Below are positions 27,679 through 35,634 of a DNA stretch of 64,000 nt, in pieces (within the stretch, counting starts at the first letter, position 1; each line of letters starts with the position of its first letter). Origin of the DNA: Phocaeicola oris (GTDB lineage: Bacteria > Bacteroidota > Bacteroidia > Bacteroidales > Bacteroidaceae); NCBI RefSeq assembly GCF_021295095.1, contig NZ_JAJLQX010000007.1, positions 1 to 64,000 of the forward strand. The letters are read 5' to 3'. The translations under genes and the position numbers were made by a program. The notes beneath the pieces are model-generated. The model was not told the origin of the DNA and did no database searches. It saw nothing but the letters and a program-made list of their open reading frames with translations.

Positions 27679-28892
27679 GTGATTTCGATTGGATAGAACA
27701 TTTGAGGAAAGAGGAGGAGAATTATCTTCCCGAACCGCCGGAGGAGCTTTGGAACGGCATTGTGGACAATCTGCCGACGAAAAGTCAGCATCGCATCGTT
27801 CCATTGTGGTTGCGCTATTGCGGAGCGGCTGCTTGCATTGCGTTGCTCATGGGTATAGGTTCGTTGTTTTTCAATACTCCCATTCCAAATGACCAATTAC
27901 CGCAAATAGCCAAGAGGAGCATAGGCAAAAGTATTGATACGCCGAAGCCGCAAGTCACTACACCGGGCGTGATTACCACCACGCAAGCCATCCGTCTGGC
28001 AGACACTGGAAAATCTCCCTTGCAAGTGGTCGCGAACGATGACACGATAACGCATGACGAAGAACCGATACAGGGCGAACAAGTCCTTCCATCAAACGGC
28101 AAAGAAGAAAGGAAGAATGGCAAAGTCGAAAAGAAAACCGATAACAAACGAAAACGAGGCGGTTATAAGGATCTGTGGATTACCGACCGTATGGCTACGA
28201 AGTCGAAGAGCCGAAAGGCAGCTTCTGTATCACTCTATGCAGGCAACATCATGGCAAACAACACTTCGACCCAAGATGATTTTACTTCAAGTGGCTTTGG
28301 TCAGGGAGAACCATCGGAGGGGAACAATCCCTATGATGACATCTTCAAACTTAACCAAGGGATGGACGTCGAAACAAAAAAGCATTATAAGCTGCCCGTG
28401 CGTACCGGCATTCGTGTATCGGTACCCTTAACCGAAGCCCTTGCCGTAGAGAGTGGCATAACGTACACGTTGCTGTCATCATCAATGGAATCGGGTTCCA
28501 ACGAGAATTACTATCACACGGAACAAACGCTCCACTATGTTGGCATTCCGCTGAAACTCCGCTACAAGTTGTGGAACAGCAAGCGTATCGGCATTTATGT
28601 TAGCGGCGGTGGTATGGTAGAGAAATGCGTATCGGGCAAGGCCAAGACGAAATTTGTCATCGGTGGCAGCAAAAATTCCATTGAAGAGCAAAGGGTAAGC
28701 GAAAAACCGCTTCAACTCTCTGCCACACTCTCCGCAGGTATTGAAGCCAACATTGCCAGAAACACAAGCCTGTTCATCGAACCGGGTGCAAGTTATTACA
28801 TTGACAACCACAGCTCCGTTGACAACGTGTATAAAGACAAGCCATTCAATCTGGACTTAAATATAGGTATAAGAATAAACTTTAATAATTAG
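27675..28892 (+). CDS. Putative anti-sigma / outer-membrane beta-barrel fusion-like protein
   Basis: 405 aa. The N-terminus (DWIEHLRKEEENYLPEPPEELWNGI) looks like a short anti-sigma segment, followed by one membrane helix (about 46-68), a charged linker (about 75-210) and a C-terminal porin-like beta barrel ending in LDLNIGIRINFNN. An inner-membrane helix joined to an outer-membrane barrel is seen in Bacteroides proteins next to ECF sigma genes. The gene overlaps the sigma gene by 4 bp. Function unproven. Confidence 0.7.
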   Translation: MSDFDWIEHLRKEEENYLPEPPEELWNGIVDNLPTKSQHRIVPLWLRYCGAAACIALLMGIGSLFFNTPIPNDQLPQIAKRSIGKSIDTPKPQVTTPGVITTTQAIRLADTGKSPLQVVANDDTITHDEEPIQGEQVLPSNGKEERKNGKVEKKTDNKRKRGGYKDLWITDRMATKSKSRKAASVSLYAGNIMANNTSTQDDFTSSGFGQGEPSEGNNPYDDIFKLNQGMDVETKKHYKLPVRTGIRVSVPLTEALAVESGITYTLLSSSMESGSNENYYHTEQTLHYVGIPLKLRYKLWNSKRIGIYVSGGGMVEKCVSGKAKTKFVIGGSKNSIEEQRVSEKPLQLSATLSAGIEANIARNTSLFIEPGASYYIDNHSSVDNVYKDKPFNLDLNIGIRINFNN

Positions 28893-28898
28893 TTGTAT

Positions 28899-29333
28899 AT
28901 GAAAAAGTTATTATCTATCGTTGCTGCTGCGATATTCATGGTATCGTGCGGCATGACAGACAAAGCAAAACAAGTTGATTACATCGAAGCGCACGGCTAC
29001 TTTGTGCGTAATGATGCACCGTCCCATCCATCCTGCTACTACGACAGCAAGGAGACGTTCGACAGCATTTTCGGCTGTGCAGCCTTTATGGGAGAAGGTG
29101 GTACCCCCACTCAAATAGATTTCACCCGTCAAAGCGTCATCGCCGTAATAGGTTGCGAAACCAACTGCCCCACGAAGTACATTCCGGTTTCACTTATGTC
29201 GCATGCCGACACTCTGTGTCTGAAGTACAACGTGGAAGAAGCTGATCCTACCACATATACAATGATTCCGCTTCTTCTTTTAGTATTGGATAAGGCTTAT
29301 GCTTCACCTAATATCAAGTTAGAAAAGCAATAA
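28899..29333 (+). CDS. Small putative lipoprotein of unknown function
   Basis: 144 aa from the ATG at 28899, chosen over a TTG three codons upstream because it begins a clean lipoprotein signal (MKKLLSIVAAAIFMVSC, Cys 17). The mature part has four further Cys, two in GCETNCPTKYIP. No family was recognised. It begins 7 bp after the barrel gene and closes the remnant R operon. Confidence 0.75.
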   Translation: MKKLLSIVAAAIFMVSCGMTDKAKQVDYIEAHGYFVRNDAPSHPSCYYDSKETFDSIFGCAAFMGEGGTPTQIDFTRQSVIAVIGCETNCPTKYIPVSLMSHADTLCLKYNVEEADPTTYTMIPLLLLVLDKAYASPNIKLEKQ

Positions 29334-29496
29334 GCATATACCGACCAAAAGAGCGGAAACAGGCTGCCCAGCTATAAATTCAGACCTTTACTATTGTCCC
29401 TCTGATAATGCCTGATTCACGGAGATTGAAAAGTTTGAGCTTAAGCACATGGGATTACCCGCATAATGTCCGTTGATTTATTTAATATGTTAATAT

Positions 29497-29548
29497 GTCT
29501 TGTCCTGATATAGCTTGACCAAATAGATAAGCTATATCAGGACAAGAC
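29497..29548. repeat. Perfect 20-bp inverted repeat (hairpin, 12-nt loop)
   Basis: 29497-29516 is exactly complementary to 29529-29548. It lies 164 bp after the last cargo gene of remnant R and lacks a strong T-tract. The rest of 29334-30044 contains only the element ends and the integrase promoter; no gene was seen. Confidence 0.9.
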
Positions 29549-29711
29549 ACTTCATTTGAAATTGTTGAATAGTTACATTTTATTGCTGTTTGTACCTTGA
29601 TGGTTCTTCAACTACTCAACATATTGATTTTCATTAGCATTACAAATTGCAAAGCAATCAATATTTAAAGGCATTCAACCACATTTAGCGAGGGAGAGAA
29701 TGAAGTTCTGC

Positions 29712-29729
29712 GGGAACAAATTGGGAACA
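29712..29729 (+). other. Putative integrase arm-type site, remnant R right end
   Basis: GGGAACAAATTGGGAACA, 17 of 18 identical to 58277-58294 and 16 of 18 to 47239-47256. It is placed 75 bp before the core at 29787, the same distance as at the right end of island B. Confidence 0.6.
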
Positions 29730-29744
29730 GGTGAGGTAAAAAGA

Positions 29745-29781
29745 AAACAGCTAAGTATTGATTTTTAAATACTTAGCTGTT
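29745..29781. terminator. Att-adjacent hairpin 1
   Basis: AAACAGCTAAGTATT pairs perfectly (15 bp) with 29767-29781 and is followed by TTTACC-like sequence. It sits 5 bp before the core. The AGCTAAGT arm recurs in the hairpin before the tRNA (58309). Confidence 0.8.
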
Positions 29782-29786
29782 TTACC

Positions 29787-29800
29787 TGTACCCAGACCCG
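29787..29800. other. attachment core 1 (R / island A junction)
   Basis: GTACCCAGACCCGG, identical to 58352-58365, which is the 3' end of tRNA-Leu(CAA) with one flanking base. It marks the left boundary of island A. Confidence 0.8.
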
Positions 29801-29913
29801 GTACAAGGTAGTGAAAACAAGAGAAACGAAAAGAATATATAATGATGATAATCAATAATTTACATTTTTCTTATTTTTGCTAAATTAGCCCATTTTTGCT
29901 TGTTTTTGGTTAG

Positions 29914-29932
29914 ATAGTACACTTTTAGTACA
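29914..29932 (+). other. Putative integrase arm-type site, island A left end
   Basis: ATAGTACACTTTTAGTACA is found once near each end of island A in direct orientation and was not noticed elsewhere. Here it directly abuts the -33 element of the integrase promoter, so integrase binding could repress its own transcription. Confidence 0.65.
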
Positions 29933-29933
29933 C

Positions 29934-29963
29934 TTTGATATTCGAAACTTTTTAGTACCTTTG
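29934..29963 (+). promoter_or_regulatory. Promoter of island A integrase
   Basis: TTTG at 29934-29937 and TACCTTTG at 29956-29963, spaced 18 bp, match the Bacteroides -33/-7 consensus TTTG and TAnnTTTG. The integrase ATG is 81 bp downstream. Confidence 0.7.
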
Positions 29964-30044
29964 CAAAATAAGAAAACATCTGAAAATAAATGAGTTAATG
30001 ATTTTACTCGGTTTGATACGCATTTAGGTACATAACTATCAATT

Positions 30045-31268
30045 ATGGCAAAGTTAGAGAATAAAGCAAAGGAAAACCCGAAATTGGAGCAAAATGTGCT
30101 TGCCGATGGTCGGATTAGTCTCTATTTGGAGTATTATCTCGGTAGAGAAGAAACACCTATTTTGGACGATAATGGCAAGCCTGTTTTGTATGAAACAGGT
30201 AAGATGGTGGGTAAGCCCAAAGTTCACATCAAACACAACAGACGAAAAGAAAATCTGCAGTTGTATTTAACAGCCAAGCCACGCACTCCTGCCGAGCGAC
30301 AGCAAAATAAAGAAACGCTTGAATTGGCTGCCAATATTCGTGCGGAGCGTGAACAACAGTTTAAGGAGAGTATGCTTGGTTATCGCCTGAAGAAAGACAG
30401 AAATGTCAACTTCTTAGACTATTATCAGGCTTACATTGATAGCTATACCAAGAAAGACCTGCGAATGATTAAGATTGCCTTGAATCGTTTTAAGGACTTC
30501 TTGAAAGAGTACTATCCTCTCTATGAGTTTAGTATCAAGCCCGATTTGATAACAAAGGAAATGATGGAAAGGTTTGTGGAGTATCTGCAATCGCGAAGTG
30601 TTGGTGAGGGCGCAAAGAGCATTTACCAGCGTTTCAAGAAAGTGGTGCGCTATGCTATCGACCATGAAGTGATGTTGAAAGATCCATGTAAGGGTGTGGT
30701 GTGCAAGGTTGACGAGCAGATCTTGCGCAAGGATGTATTGTCTATGGACGAAATCCAATCTTTAATCCAATGCCATTACGACAACGAGAACCCAAATGTT
30801 AGACGAGCCTTTATTCTTTGCCTATATTGCGGTTTGCGTTTCTGCGATGTGAAAGACCTGACTTATAAAAATATCGACTACACCAATCACCTGTTGAAGT
30901 TTGAGCAGAATAAGACTAAAGGACATTCTGCCAATAGTGGCGTAATTATCCCTTTGAATGATGGTTTGCTTTCATTGATAGGAGAAGCTCCAGAAAACTT
31001 AGACACTTCCATTTTCAATTTACCCACATACGAGAGTTGTTGCAAATCTGTAAAACGGTGGGTAAAGCGTGCGGGCATCAATAAACACATAAGCTGGCAT
31101 TGCGCCCGCCATAGCTTTGCTGTGAACATCCTGAATAATGGTGCTAATATCAAGACCGTAGCCAGTCTATTGGGGCATAGTGGGTTGAAACACACCGAAA
31201 AATATACTCGTGCAGTGGATAAATTGAAGGAGGACGCCATCAATAGCCTGCCAGCACTCAACCTATAG
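30045..31268 (+). CDS. Tyrosine recombinase / integrase of island A
   Basis: 407 aa. N-terminal arm-binding region (about 1-110), SAM-like core-binding domain (about 122-220), catalytic domain (about 230-400). Catalytic residues visible: R265 in YCGLRFCDV, H352 and R355 in WHCARHSF, H378 in LLGHSG and Y387 in KHTEKYTRA. It sits at the left end of the island, 245 bp inside the core, as expected for an element integrated at a tRNA 3' end. It shares little with the island B integrase beyond the catalytic residues. Confidence 0.95.
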   Translation: MAKLENKAKENPKLEQNVLADGRISLYLEYYLGREETPILDDNGKPVLYETGKMVGKPKVHIKHNRRKENLQLYLTAKPRTPAERQQNKETLELAANIRAEREQQFKESMLGYRLKKDRNVNFLDYYQAYIDSYTKKDLRMIKIALNRFKDFLKEYYPLYEFSIKPDLITKEMMERFVEYLQSRSVGEGAKSIYQRFKKVVRYAIDHEVMLKDPCKGVVCKVDEQILRKDVLSMDEIQSLIQCHYDNENPNVRRAFILCLYCGLRFCDVKDLTYKNIDYTNHLLKFEQNKTKGHSANSGVIIPLNDGLLSLIGEAPENLDTSIFNLPTYESCCKSVKRWVKRAGINKHISWHCARHSFAVNILNNGANIKTVASLLGHSGLKHTEKYTRAVDKLKEDAINSLPALNL

Positions 31269-31279
31269 TGTTGATCCAT

Positions 31280-31319
31280 TTATTGGCGAAGAGATAATAT
31301 CTTTTTCTTTCGCCAATAA
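31280..31319 (+). terminator. Stem-loop after the island A integrase
   Basis: TTATTGGCGAA at 31280-31290 pairs perfectly with 31309-31319. The loop is T-rich, but no T-tract follows the stem, so terminator function is uncertain. Confidence 0.5.
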
Positions 31320-31443
31320 GCAATCATTGTTCTAACGAAAGAAGAAATTTAGTCCATGTTGCGCATATATAGCAAGGAGTGCATACTATTATTCTAATAG
31401 ACGAAATATTTTTCAATCCAAAGTACACAAATTTTTTATAAAA

Positions 31444-31499
31444 TTATGCGCATTTTATTTTAAATATTATGCGTATGTTAAAATTTTTGTTTATCTTTG
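31444..31499 (+). promoter_or_regulatory. Cargo operon promoter with direct repeats
   Basis: TTATGCGCAT at 31444 and TTATGCGTAT at 31468 are direct repeats 24 bp apart. They precede a -7 box TATCTTTG at 31492-31499, with no clear TTTG at -33. The repeats are candidate operators for the XRE regulator encoded second in the operon. Confidence 0.55.
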
Positions 31500-31516
31500 C
31501 ACCAAAAATTTTTATT

Positions 31517-32155
31517 ATGATTAGAAATAATATTTCATTTTTGAGAAATCATTCGTTATTTCTCTTTACAGACGAAGAAATGAATCCCCGTCAAGATGCT
31601 AGTCGGGACGACGTTTTGAAATTTTTCACCCCTTTAGCCAATAATATTGTTGCTAAAATCCTTGAAGCGGGAGACTGCTATTTGCAATATGCAGAAGGGC
31701 ATGCAATCGCCCGCCGTGAAAATACCTTCTGTACAAGTAATATGCATGGATTGATAATTGAACATCTTTCCCAATTAGAAGGTGTCCGAATAGCTCAAAT
31801 CAGCAAAAGAAATTCTATTTTAGAGATAGGGAGTTATAAAGTCTGGATAAAAAAACTTGATGATAATGGAATGCCATGGGTAAATATTACGAAGTCTTCC
31901 ACCAAGAGAATATACCAAAAGGCAGAAGGTGATGACACTTTGCCTATGCTAATTCTTGGCTATCAGTTGGATGAAATCGAAAGAGTTTCACATATTTATA
32001 TATTATATTTGGAAGGAGATCAACATCTTTGGGCACCTATAGATATTGGTGATATTGCTGCATCGAACCAAATCTTAATGACAAAAAATCCTTCTAGTGA
32101 TGAGCCAATGGTAACAGTGAAACCAGAAAAACAAAGAGGCAAGGAGGCCGTATAA
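31517..32155 (+). CDS. Unknown protein paired with XRE-ImmA/IrrE protein
   Basis: 212 aa from the ATG at 31517; a longer frame from 31469 is rejected because the -7 box lies inside it. No family was recognised. It looks globular and soluble, with a basic and polar N-terminal part, a middle segment ISKRNSILEIGSYKVWIKKL, and a low-complexity C-terminal tail (MVTVKPEKQRGKEAV). Only 1 bp separates its stop from the next start, indicating tight coupling. In similar two-gene layouts the ImmA/IrrE protein regulates or cleaves its partner, which is an inference here. Confidence 0.6.
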   Translation: MIRNNISFLRNHSLFLFTDEEMNPRQDASRDDVLKFFTPLANNIVAKILEAGDCYLQYAEGHAIARRENTFCTSNMHGLIIEHLSQLEGVRIAQISKRNSILEIGSYKVWIKKLDDNGMPWVNITKSSTKRIYQKAEGDDTLPMLILGYQLDEIERVSHIYILYLEGDQHLWAPIDIGDIAASNQILMTKNPSSDEPMVTVKPEKQRGKEAV

Positions 32156-32156
32156 T

Positions 32157-33233
32157 ATGGTTAACGGGAAATGCATAAAACTTGCAAGGGAGAGTCGAGG
32201 GCTTTCTCAAAGTAAGTTATCCGAATTGTTGGGCATTGCTCAAGCTACCCTTTCGAGATTTGAAAAGGGTGTGTTAACAGTTACCCCTGAATTTGTCTCT
32301 AAAATAGCTAAAACACTTAACTATCCTGCATCTTTTTTTGAAAAAGATATCCGTATCGCAGGCGAAACAAGTCTCTTTTATAGGAAAAGATCTTCAATGA
32401 CGGTAAGGGAGCTCTCTATTCTTGAAAGCAAAATCAGTATTTTGAGCAAAAGTATAGATGAGATGCTGGAGTCAATAAATATTCCCGAATTGAGAATTCC
32501 CTCTATTGAGCCTACTGCAGATAATAGTCCACAAGAAATAGCTTATAAGATTAGGAATTATTTAGGTATCTCTGCAGGCCCAATAGATAATATCGTTTCA
32601 TTGCTCGAAAAAAATGGCGTTATTGTAATGTTCTTGGATGTTGATGATATGGATAAATTTGATGGTCTAACAATGTTCACAACAAATCAAGCTCCAGTAA
32701 TTTGGATAAATCGTAACATTCCTAATGATAGAAAACGATTTAGCCTTGCCCACGAATTAGGTCATCTTGTAATGCATTTACGTTCAGAGAATTTAGAGAA
32801 GCCTGAAGATCACAAAGAAATAGAAGCTAATGAATTTGCAGGAGAGTTTTTAATGCCAGAGAGTCAATGCAAAGAAGATCTCTATAATCTTAAATATAAA
32901 GATTTAGGGATGAAGAAATATTACTGGAAGGTTTCTAAGGCTGCTATTATTTATAGAGCTAAGGAGTTGAAATGCATTTCAGAGCAAACATCAAGATACT
33001 TATATGTAACTCTTGGTCGACATGGAGAAAGAAAAAATGAGTCTGTTCAAGTTCCAATAGATAACCCTAAAATTGTAAACAGAATGTTTGATTTACACAT
33101 TTCAGAGCTCAATTACTCAATGGAAGAATTATCAGACATAGTTGGGTTAATGCCAGATGAGATTAATTCAGAACTGTTTAGCGAAAACAAATCTGTATCA
33201 ATAAAACCACGTAAAATATTGCTTAATTTTTGA
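32157..33233 (+). CDS. XRE-family regulator with ImmA/IrrE metallopeptidase domain
   Basis: 358 aa. The N-terminal XRE helix-turn-helix (about 4-60) contains RGLSQSKLSELLGIAQATLSRFEKG. The zinc peptidase domain has the motif HELGH at 199-203, with a further ligand candidate in EANEFAGEFLMP (about 223-234). Proteins of this type switch on mobile-element or stress genes by cleaving a repressor or antitoxin. It sits second in the cargo operon, ahead of the restriction genes, and may control that operon through the direct repeats at 31444. Confidence 0.9.
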   Translation: MVNGKCIKLARESRGLSQSKLSELLGIAQATLSRFEKGVLTVTPEFVSKIAKTLNYPASFFEKDIRIAGETSLFYRKRSSMTVRELSILESKISILSKSIDEMLESINIPELRIPSIEPTADNSPQEIAYKIRNYLGISAGPIDNIVSLLEKNGVIVMFLDVDDMDKFDGLTMFTTNQAPVIWINRNIPNDRKRFSLAHELGHLVMHLRSENLEKPEDHKEIEANEFAGEFLMPESQCKEDLYNLKYKDLGMKKYYWKVSKAAIIYRAKELKCISEQTSRYLYVTLGRHGERKNESVQVPIDNPKIVNRMFDLHISELNYSMEELSDIVGLMPDEINSELFSENKSVSIKPRKILLNF

Positions 33234-33239
33234 AATAAC

Positions 33240-34016
33240 ATGAATACAATAACAAAATATTATGCTGATGCATATGGACCTGATATAAAGGCTTTGGTTG
33301 CATGTGTCCGCAAAGCATTTGAACTTGCTGATTCTGATGACAAAGTAGAATGTGTCGTCTTCTATAGTTATACTAAAAATAACTTTATGCAAGTAGGTAA
33401 AATATTTGGTGAAGATAATGTAAACCAAATGTTTTCTCGGCCTATGAAGTTTAAGGAGTGCACTAAGCCTATAAAATGTGCCACAGAAATCACATATAAA
33501 AGGGAATGTCAGTATAAAAACATGCCTAAAGATGTTGTAGTATGCTGTCACATGGATTCTGAGGCTGTCTTTAAAGTAGATGACTATATGACAGCCAAAT
33601 ATATCATTGCACTTTCATGGAACATGGAAGGACTTAATGAATGGAAAATGAGATGGCATGCACAGAACGTATCAGGCTCGTTTGCTGATAATGAGTCAAA
33701 ACATGAAATAGATCCGATCTTACCGATTGCCCTTCGTGAGATGGATAATCGTATGTTCAATTCAAAGAGCTTGGCACATCCAGATGATGAAGAATCGTGT
33801 AAGACTTATGTTCGTACTATTCATAAATATCTTCAAGGAGTAACACCTTCTGATATAGAAAATTATTTAGTGACAGAACTTGGATGGAATAATCGGGAAT
33901 CCTCAGAAGTGGGAAAGTTATTACAACGCCTGAAGGATGGTAGGACTTTTCGAGGGGGACAAAAAACATATTTGAAAGAATACTATAATCATTGGAAACA
34001 ACAATTGATAAAGTAA
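33240..34016 (+). CDS. Unknown protein upstream of type III RM genes
   Basis: 258 aa, no family recognised. Soluble, with Cys scattered through the first half (ALVACVR, KVECVVF, KECTKPIKCATE, VVVCCHMD) and a helical C-terminal part (YVRTIHKYLQGV, VGKLLQRLKDG). It starts 7 bp after the ImmA/IrrE stop and ends 11 bp before mod, so it is co-transcribed with both. Could be an accessory of the restriction system or an independent defence protein. Confidence 0.6.
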   Translation: MNTITKYYADAYGPDIKALVACVRKAFELADSDDKVECVVFYSYTKNNFMQVGKIFGEDNVNQMFSRPMKFKECTKPIKCATEITYKRECQYKNMPKDVVVCCHMDSEAVFKVDDYMTAKYIIALSWNMEGLNEWKMRWHAQNVSGSFADNESKHEIDPILPIALREMDNRMFNSKSLAHPDDEESCKTYVRTIHKYLQGVTPSDIENYLVTELGWNNRESSEVGKLLQRLKDGRTFRGGQKTYLKEYYNHWKQQLIK

Positions 34017-34026
34017 CATAACAGAT

Positions 34027-35631
34027 ATGCCTACATTACATTGGTTGGGAAAAGACAAGGTCGTTAACCATCATGCGGAAGTACCGTTCCGTGTGTTGGA
34101 ACATAAATATGGATATCGGGGGGATAACCCTTCTGATACCTCTGAAACTCATAGTGGAAATAAGATTATTCATGGAGATAATCTCGAAGCGTTAAAGGCA
34201 TTATTACCAGAATATGAGGGACGAGTAGATTGCGTCTATATAGATCCTCCCTATAATACAGGCGAAGAGGGCTGGGTGTATAACGATAATGTGAATGACC
34301 CACACATACGCAAATGGCTCGGAGAAGTGGTAGGTGTCGAGGGCGAAGATCTTAGCAGGCATGATAAATGGCTTTGCATGATGTATCCAAGGCTAAGGCT
34401 ACTCCAGTTGCTATTATCCAGTACAGGAATTATTTTTATAAGTATTGATGATAATGAATATGCGAATCTAAAGTGTATTTGTGATGAAATTTTCGGCAGC
34501 ACAAATTTTGTAGCCACTTTTATTTGGGAAAAAAGAAAAAATAGAGAGAATAGAAAGGTTGTTTCATGTCGTCACGATTATATCCTTTGCTATTGTAAAG
34601 ATATAATGAAGACAGATAGATGCCTGCATCTCTTACCCATGTCGAAAGAAGCATTGAGTAGATATCAAAACCCTGATAATGACCCACGTGGCTTATGGAA
34701 GTCTGACCCAGCAACAGCACAAGCAGGACATGCCACTGAAAGCCAATTTTACACATTGATAGCTCCAAACGGAAAAAAACATACTTTACCAAATGGACGC
34801 TGTTGGTTATATACAGAAGAGGTAATGCGGCAAGCTATTGCCGATAGACGAATTTGGTTTGGAGAAAGTGGTAATAATGTTCCGCGAAAGAAGACATATC
34901 TAAATGATAAAGATAGAGGATTAACCCCTGAAACCATTCTCTTTGCTGCTGATGTGGCTACAAATGAAATCGCCAAGAACAATTTAAAAAATATCTTCTC
35001 TGAACAAATTCCTTTTACGACACCTAAACCATTCCAATTGATAGAACACCTGATTCAAATTGCAACTGATGATGATAGTATTATCCTCGATTCTTTTGCA
35101 GGCTCAGGAACGACAGCTCATTCTGTGTTAGATGTTAATTTTAATACGAAGGGCAACAGAAAGTTTATCTTAATAGAAATGGAAGCTTATGCAGAAAGTA
35201 TTACTGCGGAACGAATACGCCGGGTAATCAAAGGCTACGGAGAAGGGAAGAAAGCTGTTGAAGGCTTGGGGGGCTCTTTCGATTACTACGAATTAGGTTC
35301 TCCTCTGTTCAATGAAGATGGTAACCTAAACGAGCAGGTCGGTATAGGAAAAATGCGTGAATACATTTATTATACAGAGACCCACGATTACCTGACAAAT
35401 CAGCAAACAGTGGATTATCCCTATCTGTTAGACTACAAGGATGGTACGGGCTATTTTTTTTATTACGAGCCCAATGAGATCACAACTTTGTCGTATGACA
35501 CATTAAACATAGTACCCAAGACTGCAGACCATTATGTGATTTATGCTGATATCTGCACGATTAGTAAAGAGCAGCTGGCGCAATTGAATATTACATTCAA
35601 GAAGATTCCTCGCGACATCAATAGATTTTAA
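34027..35631 (+). CDS. Type III restriction-modification DNA methyltransferase (Mod)
   Basis: 534 aa beta-class adenine methyltransferase. The catalytic motif IV DPPY is at 73-76 (VYIDPPYNTGEEGW) and the AdoMet motif I DSFAGSGTT at about 355-363, the order expected for this class. The target-recognition region lies between them. It ends 3 bp before res. No simple-sequence repeat suggestive of phase variation was seen in the reading frame. Confidence 0.93.
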   Translation: MPTLHWLGKDKVVNHHAEVPFRVLEHKYGYRGDNPSDTSETHSGNKIIHGDNLEALKALLPEYEGRVDCVYIDPPYNTGEEGWVYNDNVNDPHIRKWLGEVVGVEGEDLSRHDKWLCMMYPRLRLLQLLLSSTGIIFISIDDNEYANLKCICDEIFGSTNFVATFIWEKRKNRENRKVVSCRHDYILCYCKDIMKTDRCLHLLPMSKEALSRYQNPDNDPRGLWKSDPATAQAGHATESQFYTLIAPNGKKHTLPNGRCWLYTEEVMRQAIADRRIWFGESGNNVPRKKTYLNDKDRGLTPETILFAADVATNEIAKNNLKNIFSEQIPFTTPKPFQLIEHLIQIATDDDSIILDSFAGSGTTAHSVLDVNFNTKGNRKFILIEMEAYAESITAERIRRVIKGYGEGKKAVEGLGGSFDYYELGSPLFNEDGNLNEQVGIGKMREYIYYTETHDYLTNQQTVDYPYLLDYKDGTGYFFYYEPNEITTLSYDTLNIVPKTADHYVIYADICTISKEQLAQLNITFKKIPRDINRF

Positions 35632-35634
35632 AGT

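Larger units (their letters stand above)
25311..29800 (+). mobile_element. Remnant R: right-hand end of a decayed B-type integrative element
   Basis: Bounded on the left by a truncated mobilization gene and on the right by the same three-part end as island B: an 18-bp GGGAACAAATTGGGAACA site (29712-29729), an AAACAGCTAAGTATT hairpin (29745-29781) and the core GTACCCAGACCCGG (29787-29800). The 18-bp site starts 75 bp before the core in both R and B. The integrase end has been lost. Cargo is GC-richer than the backbone. Confidence 0.65.

Noticed and set aside
29497-29548. Invertible promoter (phase-variable inverton)
   Set aside because: The 12-bp spacer is too short to carry a promoter, and no capsule or invertase gene is adjacent.
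31469-31516. Longer start of the first cargo gene of island A
   Set aside because: The -7 box at 31492 would be inside the coding sequence.
34027-35631. Phase-variable mod gene
   Set aside because: No tandem simple-sequence repeat or homopolymer long enough for slippage was found in the frame.
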